A DNA stretch of 64,000 bases from Actinoplanes philippinensis. Its GTDB lineage: Bacteria; Actinomycetota; Actinomycetes; Mycobacteriales; Micromonosporaceae. This document shows, piece by piece, positions 9,701 to 18,562 of this stretch (the stretch's first letter is position 1; every line of letters begins with the position of its first letter). Location of the stretch: contig NZ_FONV01000005.1 of the NCBI RefSeq assembly GCF_900113015.1, forward strand, positions 558,001-622,000. Direction: 5' to 3'. The notes under the pieces are model-generated. The model saw only the letters and a program-made list of their open reading frames with translations. It made no database searches and had not been told where the DNA came from. Both the position numbers and the translations under genes were made by a program.

Positions 9701-11469
9701 CGTTTTCTCCCGGTAGGTGCCTCACTGCCGGTTTGCGGTCGCTGGAAACCCTTGGGGGGTACGGCCGTCGCGCGCCCATTCCTGCCGGCACCGCCCCGCG
9801 CCCCGGCTCCTCGCCCGGCCCCGCCCAGCGGGCCGGACTCCCTCCCCGTCTCCGCCCGCCCGCTCACGTTCCGCGACCCGGCATCCCGGCCCATACGCGG
9901 GCGCTCGCTCACCTCCCGCACCGTCTCGACAGGGGCGGTCACGTTCGGTGAGCCGGCTTTCGGTGCTGTCTCCGGATGGTCCCTACCGCCCTCACGACCG
10001 GCCGGGGTTCGGTGACGGCGTACCAGCGCCACCGCGGCGACCAGGAGGGCGGAGGCGGTCTGGCCGATCAGCCAGGCGACGCCGGCGCCCGTCACGCCCG
10101 CGCCCGGCAGGAGCAGCCAGGCCAGGGCCAGACAGGTGACCGCGCGAACCAGGTTGAGGCGTCGGCAGAGACGGAACTCGTTGCGTGAACGCCAGTGCGC
10201 CACCGCCAGGTTCGCCACCGCGTCGGGGAGCGCGGCCAGCACCAGGATCTGCAGCAGGAGGCCGCCCTCGGCCGCGTACCCGGCGCTGAACAGGGCCAGG
10301 ATCCGGTCCCCGGCGATCACCAGGACCGCGGTGGGGGCGCCGACCATGGCCAGGACCACCATGGCGGCGCGGGACACCGGCACCGGGGCGGCGTTGGTGC
10401 GTTCCGCGTAGAGCGCCGATGCCACCGCCGGAGACACCATGAACAGCATCGACGCGGTCATCCAGGCCAGATAGAAGTGGGCGTTCGCGTCCGGGCCGAG
10501 CCGGGCCGTCACCAGCACCGGCAACAGGGCGGCCGGGCCGGCCTGGGTCAGATTGATCAGATGGTGCCCGATGACGGCGGTCCGCACGTGCGGAAGCTCC
10601 GCCCGCAACCCGGCCGCTGCCCCCCGCCACCGGCGCTGCGGCGGAGCGACCGATGCCGCAGCCACCGCGGAGGCGCCGCTCGCCGAGCCGGCGACCGGCG
10701 ACACCACACCCGCCCGGCCGGTGGTCGGTGAAGCGACGCCGGCCGTGGAGGCGCCTGCTGGACTGATACCCGGCGACTCGGCCGATGATGACACGGTTGC
10801 CGGGGGAGGCGAATCCGGACCGGCGCCGGGCCGGGGGGACGGGCGTAGGCGTCGGTTGCCGACGGCGATGGTGGCCAGGCTGATCAGGAGGGTGGGCAGG
10901 ACGTAGGAGACCAGGACCGCGGTGGCGCCCTGGTGACCGGTGGCCAGGACGGCGAGCAGGGTGACGAGTTTGCCGGCGGCCACCGCCAGGTTCCGGATCA
11001 GCATCCCGTGGCCTGCACGGTGGGCCACATAGAGGTTGTCGAGCAGGGTCGTCAGGGTCACCGCCACGGCTGCGGCGGTCAGGGCGGCAGTTCCGGTGAG
11101 GCCGGACAGGAATCCGAAGTTGCCGGAGAAGAACGGGACCAGCACGGCGACCGCGGTGGCCGTGGCCGTGGTCGCGGCGGAGGCCAGGAACAGGCCGGAC
11201 GTCACGATCCTGGACCAGGTGGCGGCGTCGCTGCCGGGGAGGCGCTGGATGAACATGTGGCCGGCGCCCAGGTTGGCGATCATGCTGACCGCGGTGGCGG
11301 CCGAGATCAGGGCGGTCGCGGTGCCGATGCGGTTCGGGGGGACCGCCCGGGCCGCCAGCATCCAGTAGACATAGCCCAGGCCGCCGTTGCTCACCGTCGT
11401 CGCCATGATCAACAGGCTGTTGCGGGCCAGGGAATCACTGGACAGCCGGCGCAGAGCGGTGATCAGCAC
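9697..11469 (-). CDS. Wzx-like polysaccharide flippase (MOP superfamily) with disordered insert and tail
   Basis: Membrane protein predicted to flip lipid-linked repeat units. The 590 residues hold about 12-14 hydrophobic helices starting at residue 15 (NSLLIMATTVSNGGLGYVYW), as in O-antigen exporters. A Pro/Ser/Gly/Ala-rich segment of about 75 residues (roughly 210-285) separates the two halves, and the last 100 residues are a basic Gly/Arg/Pro-rich tail; typical flippases lack both. The start is GTG 11469, overlapping the upstream stop as GTGCTGA. The downstream glycosyltransferase overlaps by ATGA. Confidence 0.85.
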   Translation of the reverse strand: MLITALRRLSSDSLARNSLLIMATTVSNGGLGYVYWMLAARAVPPNRIGTATALISAATAVSMIANLGAGHMFIQRLPGSDAATWSRIVTSGLFLASAATTATATAVAVLVPFFSGNFGFLSGLTGTAALTAAAVAVTLTTLLDNLYVAHRAGHGMLIRNLAVAAGKLVTLLAVLATGHQGATAVLVSYVLPTLLISLATIAVGNRRLRPSPRPGAGPDSPPPATVSSSAESPGISPAGASTAGVASPTTGRAGVVSPVAGSASGASAVAAASVAPPQRRWRGAAAGLRAELPHVRTAVIGHHLINLTQAGPAALLPVLVTARLGPDANAHFYLAWMTASMLFMVSPAVASALYAERTNAAPVPVSRAAMVVLAMVGAPTAVLVIAGDRILALFSAGYAAEGGLLLQILVLAALPDAVANLAVAHWRSRNEFRLCRRLNLVRAVTCLALAWLLLPGAGVTGAGVAWLIGQTASALLVAAVALVRRHRTPAGREGGRDHPETAPKAGSPNVTAPVETVREVSERPRMGRDAGSRNVSGRAETGRESGPLGGAGRGAGARGGAGRNGRATAVPPKGFQRPQTGSEAPTGRKR

Positions 11470-13586
11470 GAGGTCCGCTCCCCCGCCAGGACGGCGCGGC
11501 GCTTGCCCGAGCAGGCGACCCGGCCCGACTTCGCGGGGCCGTCACCCGGTCCGAACACCGTGCCGTCGGCGCCGGGCGGGACCACCGCCCGGCCGCCCTT
11601 GGTGCCGCCCTTGGTGCCGGTCGTGCGGGTCCGGTCCGCCGGGCCCGTCGTGTCGCCGCCGGAAGCGGCCGGGGTGTTCGATCCGGTGTGCGGCTCCGTG
11701 GGCACCGGGCCGGTCCCGCCGCCGGACGAGACCGGACGAGGCCGCACGTCGATGTCCGGCAACGGGGTCACCCGAACAGCGCCGGGACGCTGCGGGCCGG
11801 GCGCGACCGGATGCGCCCGCACTCCCGCGGCGATCCCGGGGGTCGGCCGGACGGCCCGATCAGTGTTGCCGCCGTGCCCGGCCCGATCAGTGTTGCCGCC
11901 GTGCGCGGCCCGATCACCACGGGACCGGGCCGGACCACGCCACCCGCCGGTGGCCGGCCGGCCACGATCGCCGCCGTTCGCGGCTGGGCGACGCCATCCG
12001 CCGGTGTTCACCGGACCACGATCGCCGCTGGTCGCGGCCCTGGTTCGCGATCCGCCGGTGACCGACCCGGCACGGTCGCCGCCGTTCGCCGCCGGGACTC
12101 GCGATCCACCGGTCGCCGTCCCGGCCCGGTCGCCGGTGAAGGCCGCTCCACCGCGGTCGCCCCCGGAGGCGGGCCCGGTGAGGACGCCGGAGGTCGATCC
12201 CGAGGTGGAACCGGAAGTTGATCCGGAGGCAGGCCCGGAGGTGGAACCGGAAGGTGAGCCGGGCGCGTTCGCCGGAGGCACGGCCGGGCCGGTGCCGTCG
12301 GCGGGGGCCGTCCCGGAGGTGGTGCCGTCGGCGGGGCGGACTCCCGGGCCGGTCACGGCGGCGCTTGCGGTGGTTCCCGGGTTCAGGGGGTTGCCGGCGT
12401 GTCCCCTGGCGTAGAAGCCGATGCCGGTGGCGCCGACGCTGATGGCCACCGAGTGGAGGAGCCCGTCCGGGGGAAGGGCCGGGATGTAGACGGTCAGGGA
12501 GCGGACCGAGTCGGCGGCGACCGTCATCGGGCGGCTCGCCACCACCTGACCGCTGATCCGCAGTTGCAGCAGGCGGGTCGTGTCGGCCAGGCCGGCGCTG
12601 GTCACCCGCACCGGCACCACCAGGCCCCGCGCGGGAACGGTGACCGGGCCGTCGATGGCGGTGGCCCATCCGTTCAGGGCGACGCTCAGATATCCGGGCT
12701 CCGGCGGGTGCGGCGCGTTCAGGTAGGCGTGGACCGCGGGCCCGCCGACGCCGACCGCCAGGACCAGTGGGACGGTCACCGCCACCGTCGTCCGCGCCGA
12801 TCCGCGACCCGAGCCGACGAGATCGGCGTCCGGTGGCACCGGCCCGTCCGGGTGGTCCACGCCGGACATGGCCCTGGCCCGGCCGAACCCGCCCACGACG
12901 GACGACACGGCCCCACCGAAGGAGCCGGCAGCGTTTGACCCGGGGACGGAGTCGAGGGCTGGGATCGGCTGGGTGGCTGACGGGTCGTCGGAGAGGGCGG
13001 CCGCGTGGGGGTCCGGATCGGGGGCCTCGGGTGACAGGTGGGACGGGTCGCCGGGTCCCCGCACTGCCGGAGAGCCCGTCGGGTCGTACCAGGAGAAGGA
13101 AGAGGGAGCGGAATCGGCCGGGAGGCCGGCGGCAGGCCCGGCGATGGACGGCGGCCGGGGTGTCGAGGCCGGAGGCGAGGCGGGGTCGTGCCGGCGCTGG
13201 TAGGGCAGGCCGGGACGGACGGCGGTCCGGCGGCGGTCGCGGATCAGGGCGACCGCGCCGAGGACGGTGACCAGTGCGGCGCAGGCGATGACGAGGGGCG
13301 TGGGGCGTACCGGACGGCCGGCGGCGTGCAGCAGGAGCGCCAGCAGCGGCACCGTGATCAGGCCGGCCGCGGCGGTGAGGCCGGGGCGGGCGGCGGGGAC
13401 TCCGGTTTCGGCGGGCGGGCCGGGGAGGGCCCGGATCCAGAGGGCTCCGGTGGCGGCGAGGGCGGTCAGGGCCAGGGGGACGGTGAGCCAGGGCCGGCCG
13501 GCGGCCGGGAGGAGGCAGGCGAGGGCGGGGTACGCGACCAGCAGCAGCCGGACGACGGGGGTACGAGCAAGCGGGGGGACGATCAT
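11463..13586 (-). CDS. Membrane protein with Ig-like ectodomain and long Gly/Ser/Thr/Arg repetitive tail, unknown function
   Basis: I do not recognise a named family. The 707-residue product has about four hydrophobic helices in the first 120 residues and a Pro/Ser/Asp-rich linker to about 235. Another transmembrane segment follows near 255 (TVAVTVPLVLAVGVGGPAVHAYL), then an about 110-residue beta-rich domain ending ISVGATGIGFYARG. The last 300 residues are low-complexity repeats (Ser-Gly-Ser-Thr units, Gly-Gly-Asp-Arg units), ending in a short Cys-containing segment. I chose ATG 13586, which overlaps the upstream stop as ATGA; a longer open frame reaching back to 15332 is only the antisense-phase continuation through the upstream gene. 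Its place between a GT-C enzyme and a flippase suggests a role in export or anchoring of the polymer. Confidence 0.75.
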   Translation of the reverse strand: MIVPPLARTPVVRLLLVAYPALACLLPAAGRPWLTVPLALTALAATGALWIRALPGPPAETGVPAARPGLTAAAGLITVPLLALLLHAAGRPVRPTPLVIACAALVTVLGAVALIRDRRRTAVRPGLPYQRRHDPASPPASTPRPPSIAGPAAGLPADSAPSSFSWYDPTGSPAVRGPGDPSHLSPEAPDPDPHAAALSDDPSATQPIPALDSVPGSNAAGSFGGAVSSVVGGFGRARAMSGVDHPDGPVPPDADLVGSGRGSARTTVAVTVPLVLAVGVGGPAVHAYLNAPHPPEPGYLSVALNGWATAIDGPVTVPARGLVVPVRVTSAGLADTTRLLQLRISGQVVASRPMTVAADSVRSLTVYIPALPPDGLLHSVAISVGATGIGFYARGHAGNPLNPGTTASAAVTGPGVRPADGTTSGTAPADGTGPAVPPANAPGSPSGSTSGPASGSTSGSTSGSTSGVLTGPASGGDRGGAAFTGDRAGTATGGSRVPAANGGDRAGSVTGGSRTRAATSGDRGPVNTGGWRRPAANGGDRGRPATGGWRGPARSRGDRAAHGGNTDRAGHGGNTDRAVRPTPGIAAGVRAHPVAPGPQRPGAVRVTPLPDIDVRPRPVSSGGGTGPVPTEPHTGSNTPAASGGDTTGPADRTRTTGTKGGTKGGRAVVPPGADGTVFGPGDGPAKSGRVACSGKRRAVLAGERTSC
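11852..11912 (-). repeat. Short direct repeat in membrane-protein tail
   Basis: The motif gcccgatcagtgttgccgcc occurs twice, 27 bp apart, with a truncated third copy after it. It encodes His-Gly-Gly-Asn-Thr-Asp-Arg-Ala repeats on the minus strand and is one of several in-frame expansions in this tail. Confidence 0.6.
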
Positions 13587-15493
13587 GGGGCTCCCATGTG
13601 GATGCGCCGGTTCTGGCTGTCGAAGTCGAAGCGGTAGATCGCGATGTGCGGTCCGTCGTAGACCTTGACCAGCCAGGGCAGGGTGTCGAACTTGGTCAGC
13701 TGGGCCCTGGTGAAGCCGGGGCGCCCGTCGTGCGGGATCGGCTCGTTCGTCTCGAAGTAGATCTTGATGTCGGGGACCTGTTCGGCCATCCGGCGGTCGA
13801 CGACCAGGTATTCGAAACGCCAGGCCCGCAGTTGCTCCATCAGGGCCGGTGGCATCGGGCTGCCGGGTTTCGCCAGGTACAGCTCGTAGGCGGGGAAGCT
13901 CTCCGAGCCGGTGGTGGGCTCCTGTTCGCCGTAGGAGCCGAAGATCAGGCCGGAGTAGCGGTCGGCGACCAGGCGCGCGCCGCGGCCCCGGGTCTCCCGC
14001 AGCCAGGCGGACGCGGCCAGCAGCTCGGGGGTCGCGGCCCGGGTGTCCGAGCCGAAGACCGGCGGGCCGGGGAACCGGTAGGACGGGTTCATGCCGGCGG
14101 CCGTGTTCCCGACCATGACCAGGGCGCACGTCGCCAGAAGAAATATGGCGGAACCGCTGATCCGGCGGCGCGCGCGGTCCAGCAGTGCGATGATCAACGG
14201 GGCGGTCGCCACGGCAATGCCGAGGTAGCTGAAGGCCCAGGACCGGCGTGCGCCCTCCGCGCCGGACGGGGTGAGGATCAGCAGCGTGGCCGGGAAGTAC
14301 AGGGCGCCGAGCAGCAGCATCGCGCCGGACGCGGCCCGGGTCAGCGGATCGGTGACCGTCCGCCGGCGCCACCAGAGCACGGCGGCGCCGACGACGGCGA
14401 GCAGGGCCACCCCGGGGGCGAGGAAGGCGGCCTGCTGCTCCCACCAGGGGGCGACCGACTGGTTGAACAGGGTGCGGCCGCCGGAGCCGCCGCCGGCCAG
14501 TCCGCCGAACTGGGAGAGGCTGCGACCCAGGTAGGGCTCCAGGTAGGTGCCGGTCCGCGGTGACACCGCGGCCATCCACAGGGCCACCGAGGCGCCGGCG
14601 GTGGCGGTCAGGGCCCAGGCGGTACGCGCGGGCACGCGCAGGATCGTGCAGGCGACGGCGATCAGGCCGAGCATGCCGGTGAGCCAGATCGCGGTCAGGT
14701 GATGGGTGGCCGTGATCGCCACGGTGAACGGCAGGAACAGCGCGGCCCAGCCGAGCCGTGCCCGGACGCCGGCCGCCCGGATCGCGCGCATCGCGCAGGC
14801 CAGCGCCCACACCAGCACGCCGATGGCCAGCGACTCGTAGCCGAGCTGGGTGTCGAAGTAGAGGAACGAGCTGTTCAGGCTGTAGACGATGGCGGCCGCG
14901 GCGGCGACCCGCGGGTCCGGCCACAACTGACCGGCCAGCACCGCGACGCCGAGGGTCAGCAGCACGTGGGCGAGGATCAGCACGAACAGGGCGGCGTGCC
15001 AGACGGTGACGCCGGTGAGCGTGGCCAGCGAGGCGACGGTGGCGTGCAGGCCGGGGTAGTCGCCGATCACCCGGACGATCGGGTTCTGCTGGAAGAGCAG
15101 GCCGTCGAGGAGGATGTCGTGGCTCTGTCCCCAGTGGGCGTACTCGTCGTGGTAGAGCGGGCCGGCCGGGTTGCGCAGCAGTTTCGGCAGGTAGGTGAAG
15201 CAGGCGTAGCCGATCAGGACGGCGAGGCGCAGGCGGGCGCTGGATCCGCGGCGGATCGCCCAGTATGCGGCGGGCAGGCTGAACACCAGCATGCCCGCCC
15301 AGAACCAGTCGAACGCGCCGTCCTGTCCCCATTCCGCTCGGCGGTAGGCCGTGACCAGGGCGGCGGCCCCGGCGGCCCCGGTGATCGTGAGAGTGATGCC
15401 GGCGGCGACCGGCCCGGCCCAGGCGCGTGGCGCCGGTACGGGGTCCCGGCCGTCCCGCCGGTCGAGGGTGGGACTGGCCGTAGCAGCACTCAT
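13583..15493 (-). CDS. GT-C-type integral membrane glycosyltransferase (polyprenyl-phosphate sugar dependent)
   Basis: A polytopic protein of 636 residues with about 11-13 hydrophobic helices and a C-terminal soluble domain. The first periplasmic loop carries PLYHDEYAHWGQSHD near residue 105; the acidic pair is where GT-C enzymes keep their catalytic Asp/Glu. This supports sugar transfer from a polyprenyl phosphate donor outside the membrane. I chose ATG 15493, which overlaps the upstream GT4 stop as ATGA. The C-terminal part (VVDRRMAEQVPDIKIYFE...) resembles the luminal domain of such transferases. It probably decorates or extends the exported polymer; acceptor unknown. Confidence 0.8.
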   Translation of the reverse strand: MSAATASPTLDRRDGRDPVPAPRAWAGPVAAGITLTITGAAGAAALVTAYRRAEWGQDGAFDWFWAGMLVFSLPAAYWAIRRGSSARLRLAVLIGYACFTYLPKLLRNPAGPLYHDEYAHWGQSHDILLDGLLFQQNPIVRVIGDYPGLHATVASLATLTGVTVWHAALFVLILAHVLLTLGVAVLAGQLWPDPRVAAAAAIVYSLNSSFLYFDTQLGYESLAIGVLVWALACAMRAIRAAGVRARLGWAALFLPFTVAITATHHLTAIWLTGMLGLIAVACTILRVPARTAWALTATAGASVALWMAAVSPRTGTYLEPYLGRSLSQFGGLAGGGSGGRTLFNQSVAPWWEQQAAFLAPGVALLAVVGAAVLWWRRRTVTDPLTRAASGAMLLLGALYFPATLLILTPSGAEGARRSWAFSYLGIAVATAPLIIALLDRARRRISGSAIFLLATCALVMVGNTAAGMNPSYRFPGPPVFGSDTRAATPELLAASAWLRETRGRGARLVADRYSGLIFGSYGEQEPTTGSESFPAYELYLAKPGSPMPPALMEQLRAWRFEYLVVDRRMAEQVPDIKIYFETNEPIPHDGRPGFTRAQLTKFDTLPWLVKVYDGPHIAIYRFDFDSQNRRIHMGAP

Positions 15494-16587
15494 CGACTGA
15501 CGGCCCCCACAGGGTTGGTGGTCCGGCGGGCTACCGCGGCGTAGATGCTCCGCGTCGCGCCGACCACGTCCGGCCAGGTCGGCAGGATGGCCGGCCGGGT
15601 GCGCCCGATCGCGGCGGCGTCCCGGAGCGCGGTGGCCAGGTCGTTCTCGTCGTCCGGGTCGGCGAACCGCAGCCACGCGCTGTCCCCGGCCAGCCCGGCG
15701 ACCTCGCGGTGCGCGGGGATCGGGGCGGCCACGGTCGGCAGGCCGGCGGCGAGCGCGTCGGCGACCGCCATGCCGAACGCCTCGTGGGTGGAGGCGGAGA
15801 CCGCCGCCGAGGCCTGGGACAGGCAGGAGTCGAAGGCGGCGTCGTCGAGGCGGCCGTGGAAGACCACCCGCCCGGCGAGCCCGAGCCCGGCGGCGAGGTT
15901 GCGCAGCCGGTCGCCGGCCGGGCCGGTGCCGACCACGTCGAGGCGGTGCTCCGGGCCGAGGCGGGTCATCGCGCGGATCACCCGGTCGACCCGTTTGTAC
16001 TGTTCCAGGCGTCCGACGCAGAGGATCCGGCGGGTGCGGGGCGAGATCGGGCCGCGGGCCGGGCGCGGGTCGGTGCCGTTCGGGATGACCACGGCCCGGG
16101 TGGCGACGGCCGGGAAGTCGCGGAGCACCAGCTCACGTTCGGCCGAGGTGACGCAGACGACGGCGGAGGCCCGGTTCATGATGGTCCGGCCCAGCGGCCG
16201 GTAGAGCGGGTGCAGCGCGGCCCGGAACCGGGTGTGCCCGGTGCCGTGGTAGTGCGGCGTGAACACCAGCGGCGACCGGTTGCCGAGGGCGGCGCAGAGC
16301 GCGGCGAGGGCGTGGTAACTGTGCGCGTGCAGGACGTCGTACTCGTGGGCGTGGGCGCGCAGCCAGCGCCACAGCGGCACGGAGAGCCGGTAGTCACCGG
16401 CCGGGACGGTCAACGGGAAACGGCGCACGAGCACACCGTCGACGGTCTCCACGGACCGGACGGCGTGCTGGGTGATCACCTCGACCTCGTCGCCGGCCGC
16501 GATCAGGCCGGCGCAGAGCCGCTTGACGTGGGTCTCCACCCCGCCGATGTCCGGGTGGTAGGCGTTCGCGACGATGCCGATCCTCAT
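15490..16587 (-). CDS. GT-B glycosyltransferase, family 4
   Basis: A 365-residue retaining glycosyltransferase. It opens MRIGIVANAYHPDIGGVETH, and the second domain carries ILCVGRLEQYKRVDRVIRAM (donor-binding start) and HEAFGMAVADALAAGLPTV (E-x7-type donor motif) near residue 275. The start ATG 16587 overlaps the GT2 stop as ATGA; in-frame codons further upstream lie inside the GT2 gene. It is the third gene of the polysaccharide operon. Confidence 0.9.
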   Translation of the reverse strand: MRIGIVANAYHPDIGGVETHVKRLCAGLIAAGDEVEVITQHAVRSVETVDGVLVRRFPLTVPAGDYRLSVPLWRWLRAHAHEYDVLHAHSYHALAALCAALGNRSPLVFTPHYHGTGHTRFRAALHPLYRPLGRTIMNRASAVVCVTSAERELVLRDFPAVATRAVVIPNGTDPRPARGPISPRTRRILCVGRLEQYKRVDRVIRAMTRLGPEHRLDVVGTGPAGDRLRNLAAGLGLAGRVVFHGRLDDAAFDSCLSQASAAVSASTHEAFGMAVADALAAGLPTVAAPIPAHREVAGLAGDSAWLRFADPDDENDLATALRDAAAIGRTRPAILPTWPDVVGATRSIYAAVARRTTNPVGAVSR

Positions 16588-17453
16588 CGGGCCTGCCGTT
16601 CGGCGACCCGCTTGACCCGGGTCCGGCGGGGCCATTCGCGGGCGATCGTCCGCAGCACCCGCATGCCGTCGGTGAGCGCGTTGAGGTTGCTGACCCCGTG
16701 GATGCGGTTGTGCTCGAAGCTGGCGACCTCGGTGATCTTCAGCTCGGCCCGGGCCGCGCGCAGGTTGAGCAGGGTCTCGATCTCGAAGCCGTCACCCCAG
16801 AGCCGGCCGTCCGCGTTGTCCGGGGCCGGGGAGGTGTGGTCCAGCTCGAAGACGTCCAGGCAGTGTGCCCAGAACGCGTTGTAGCCATAGCAGAGGTCGC
16901 TGTAGCGGGTCCGGAAGAGGACGTTGACCAGCATGCTCAGGCACTTGTTGCCGGCTCGACGCAGCCGGGTGATGTCGGCGCTGCCGCCGGTCGGCCGGAA
17001 CCGGGAGCCCTTGGCGAAGTCGGCGCCCTCGCGCAGCGCCTCGACGAACCGGGGGATCTCCAGCGGGTCGGTCGAGCCGTCGGCGTCGATCATCACGATG
17101 ATGTCGCCGGTGGCCGCGGCGAACCCGCAGGCCAGAGCGTTGCCCTTGCCCTTGCGGTTCTGCCGGACGACGCGGATGTCGGGCCGCAGCCGCCGGGCCA
17201 CCGCCACCGTGTCGTCGATCGATCCGCCGTCCACCAGGACGATCTCGTCCACCTGCGGGAGCCGGGCGAAGACGTGCGGGATGTTCCGGGCCTCGTTGAG
17301 CGCCGGGACGATGACGCTGATCCGGGGCTCCGGCTCGGCGCCGTCGCCCGGCTCGCCCGGGAGGCCGGGAATGGCCGGTACGGCGGTGTGGATGTCCTGG
17401 ATGTCGATGACGGCGTTCGTCTCGCCGGGAAGCACACGGTCGACCGTGGGCAT
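16584..17453 (-). CDS. Family 2 glycosyltransferase (GT-A)
   Basis: A 289-residue inverting glycosyltransferase of the DPM/undecaprenyl-phosphate sugar synthase type. SVIVPALNEARNIPHV opens the GT-A fold, EIVLVDGGSIDDTV follows, and VMIDADGS is the DxD metal site near residue 123. There is no C-terminal membrane anchor, so it may load a sugar onto polyprenyl phosphate for the GT-C enzyme encoded downstream; this is inference from context. ATG 17453 has cggagagag just upstream. The stop overlaps the next gene by ATGA. The first 45 residues are a Pro/Gly-rich extension. Confidence 0.88.
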   Translation of the reverse strand: MPTVDRVLPGETNAVIDIQDIHTAVPAIPGLPGEPGDGAEPEPRISVIVPALNEARNIPHVFARLPQVDEIVLVDGGSIDDTVAVARRLRPDIRVVRQNRKGKGNALACGFAAATGDIIVMIDADGSTDPLEIPRFVEALREGADFAKGSRFRPTGGSADITRLRRAGNKCLSMLVNVLFRTRYSDLCYGYNAFWAHCLDVFELDHTSPAPDNADGRLWGDGFEIETLLNLRAARAELKITEVASFEHNRIHGVSNLNALTDGMRVLRTIAREWPRRTRVKRVAERQAR

Positions 17454-17545
17454 AACTCTCTCCGATCGGGGAGGGTGCAGTCGGCCCGGGCCGGGCCGGA
17501 GCAAGGGCAGGAGCCGGGGCGCGTGCCCCGGCGGGAGACGGCCGC

Positions 17546-18298
17546 TCACGCCTTGGGCGCGCCGACCGTCCACTCGTAGACGTCCTGGCGTGCGGTGAGG
17601 CTGCCGGTGGCGCCGGTGAACCCGACCCAGCCGCTGCTCACACCGGTCCGGGCGGCGAGGTTCACCGGCTGGTCGAGGAGGAGTTCCTCGGTGGCGCCCT
17701 GGCCGAGAGCACGGACGTGGACGGTCAGCCGGTGGTGGCCGGCGTCGTACCGGACCCGCGCCTGGAACGGCTTGCCGTAGAGCGGGATCGAGGATTCGGC
17801 GGCCGACTCGTACCGGTCCGGGTTGCCGTTGATCGAGACCGCGAGGTGGTTGCTGCTCGGATCCGGGGAGTTGCGGTAGATGTCGAACTCCACGGCCACG
17901 CTGTGGTGGATCCCGCGGTAGCCGAGACCGCCGCCCCAGCCGCCGAGCGCGCGCGGGCCCTCGCCCTGCGCCACGAAGGCGATGCCGTCGGCGCCGCGCT
18001 TGCCGCTGCGCAGGTGTGCCTTGAAGGTGGTCTCGAAGGAGCCGGTCAGGTCGACCTGCTCGGTGCTCCAGGCCGACCCGGCCTGGCGGTAACCGCCGTC
18101 GGTCAGGCGGATGACCCGCTCGTCGTCCCCGGCCCGCCACATCAGCGAGGCGGTTCCGTTCAGTGCCAGCGGGGGCGCGTACTTCGGCTCGGCGTCGGCC
18201 GCGAACGCTCCTCCCGAGTTCACCGCGGCCACTATCGAGAGCACGGCGGAGACCCAGAGACCGCCTCGCGCGACCCTGGGTGAACGAGAAAAGCGCAC
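17546..18298 (-). CDS. Secreted L-type (legume-like) lectin domain protein
   Basis: A signal peptide (LWVSAVLSIVAAVNSGGAFA) leads a beta-sandwich of about 205 residues. The pattern ADGIAFVAQGEGP, then GLGYRGIHHSVAVEFDIYRN, NHLAVSING, an inward YDAGHHRLTV strand and SGWVGFTGATG near the end is that of concanavalin-like L-type lectins. The Asp/Asn of VEFDIYRN...N are the usual Ca/Mn and sugar ligands. The start is uncertain: GTG 18298 has ggag 6 nt upstream, while GTG 18310 has none. It is the first gene of the operon, 92 nt before the GT2 gene, so the cell makes a secreted sugar-binding protein together with the polymer machinery. Confidence 0.83.
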   Translation of the reverse strand: MRFSRSPRVARGGLWVSAVLSIVAAVNSGGAFAADAEPKYAPPLALNGTASLMWRAGDDERVIRLTDGGYRQAGSAWSTEQVDLTGSFETTFKAHLRSGKRGADGIAFVAQGEGPRALGGWGGGLGYRGIHHSVAVEFDIYRNSPDPSSNHLAVSINGNPDRYESAAESSIPLYGKPFQARVRYDAGHHRLTVHVRALGQGATEELLLDQPVNLAARTGVSSGWVGFTGATGSLTARQDVYEWTVGAPKA

Positions 18299-18330
18299 GA
18301 CATACTCCACTTCAAACGGATTTGCCCGAC

Positions 18331-18351
18331 TTAGACCTGGCCTAAGCTAGG
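18331..18351. promoter_or_regulatory. Overlapping palindromes upstream of the lectin-led operon
   Basis: TTAGACCTGGCCTAA (18331-18345) is a near-perfect inverted repeat, and CCTAAGCTAGG (18341-18351) is a second, overlapping one. They lie 33-53 nt upstream of the lectin start, where an operator would sit. They do not fit the DtxR/IdeR box. The 264-bp stretch from 18299 to 18562 has no gene and is lower in GC than its surroundings. Confidence 0.35.
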
Positions 18352-18562
18352 GCAGTCCGCGAAGCCGTGTGAGCGAGTCCCGTTATTTACCCCGGACGGT
18401 TTCGTTTCGGCCGCCATGAGCAGGGGAAACACCGCTTTCGCCGATCCGGGTGCACCCACGATCGTGTGAACGGCGGAACCCGTGCGAGGCCCGACCCGAT
18501 CGACTCGATGCTAGTCACACCGGGGCCACCCGCGACGCAGAATCGTCAGATAACTTCGCAGG

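Noticed and set aside
13587..15332. N-terminal extension of the membrane protein back to 15332
   Set aside because: It runs in another frame of the GT-C gene, with shadow composition; ATG 13586 overlaps the upstream stop as ATGA.
18331..18349. Iron box upstream of the lectin
   Set aside because: It is palindromic but lacks the central TAG-N-CT of the IdeR consensus.
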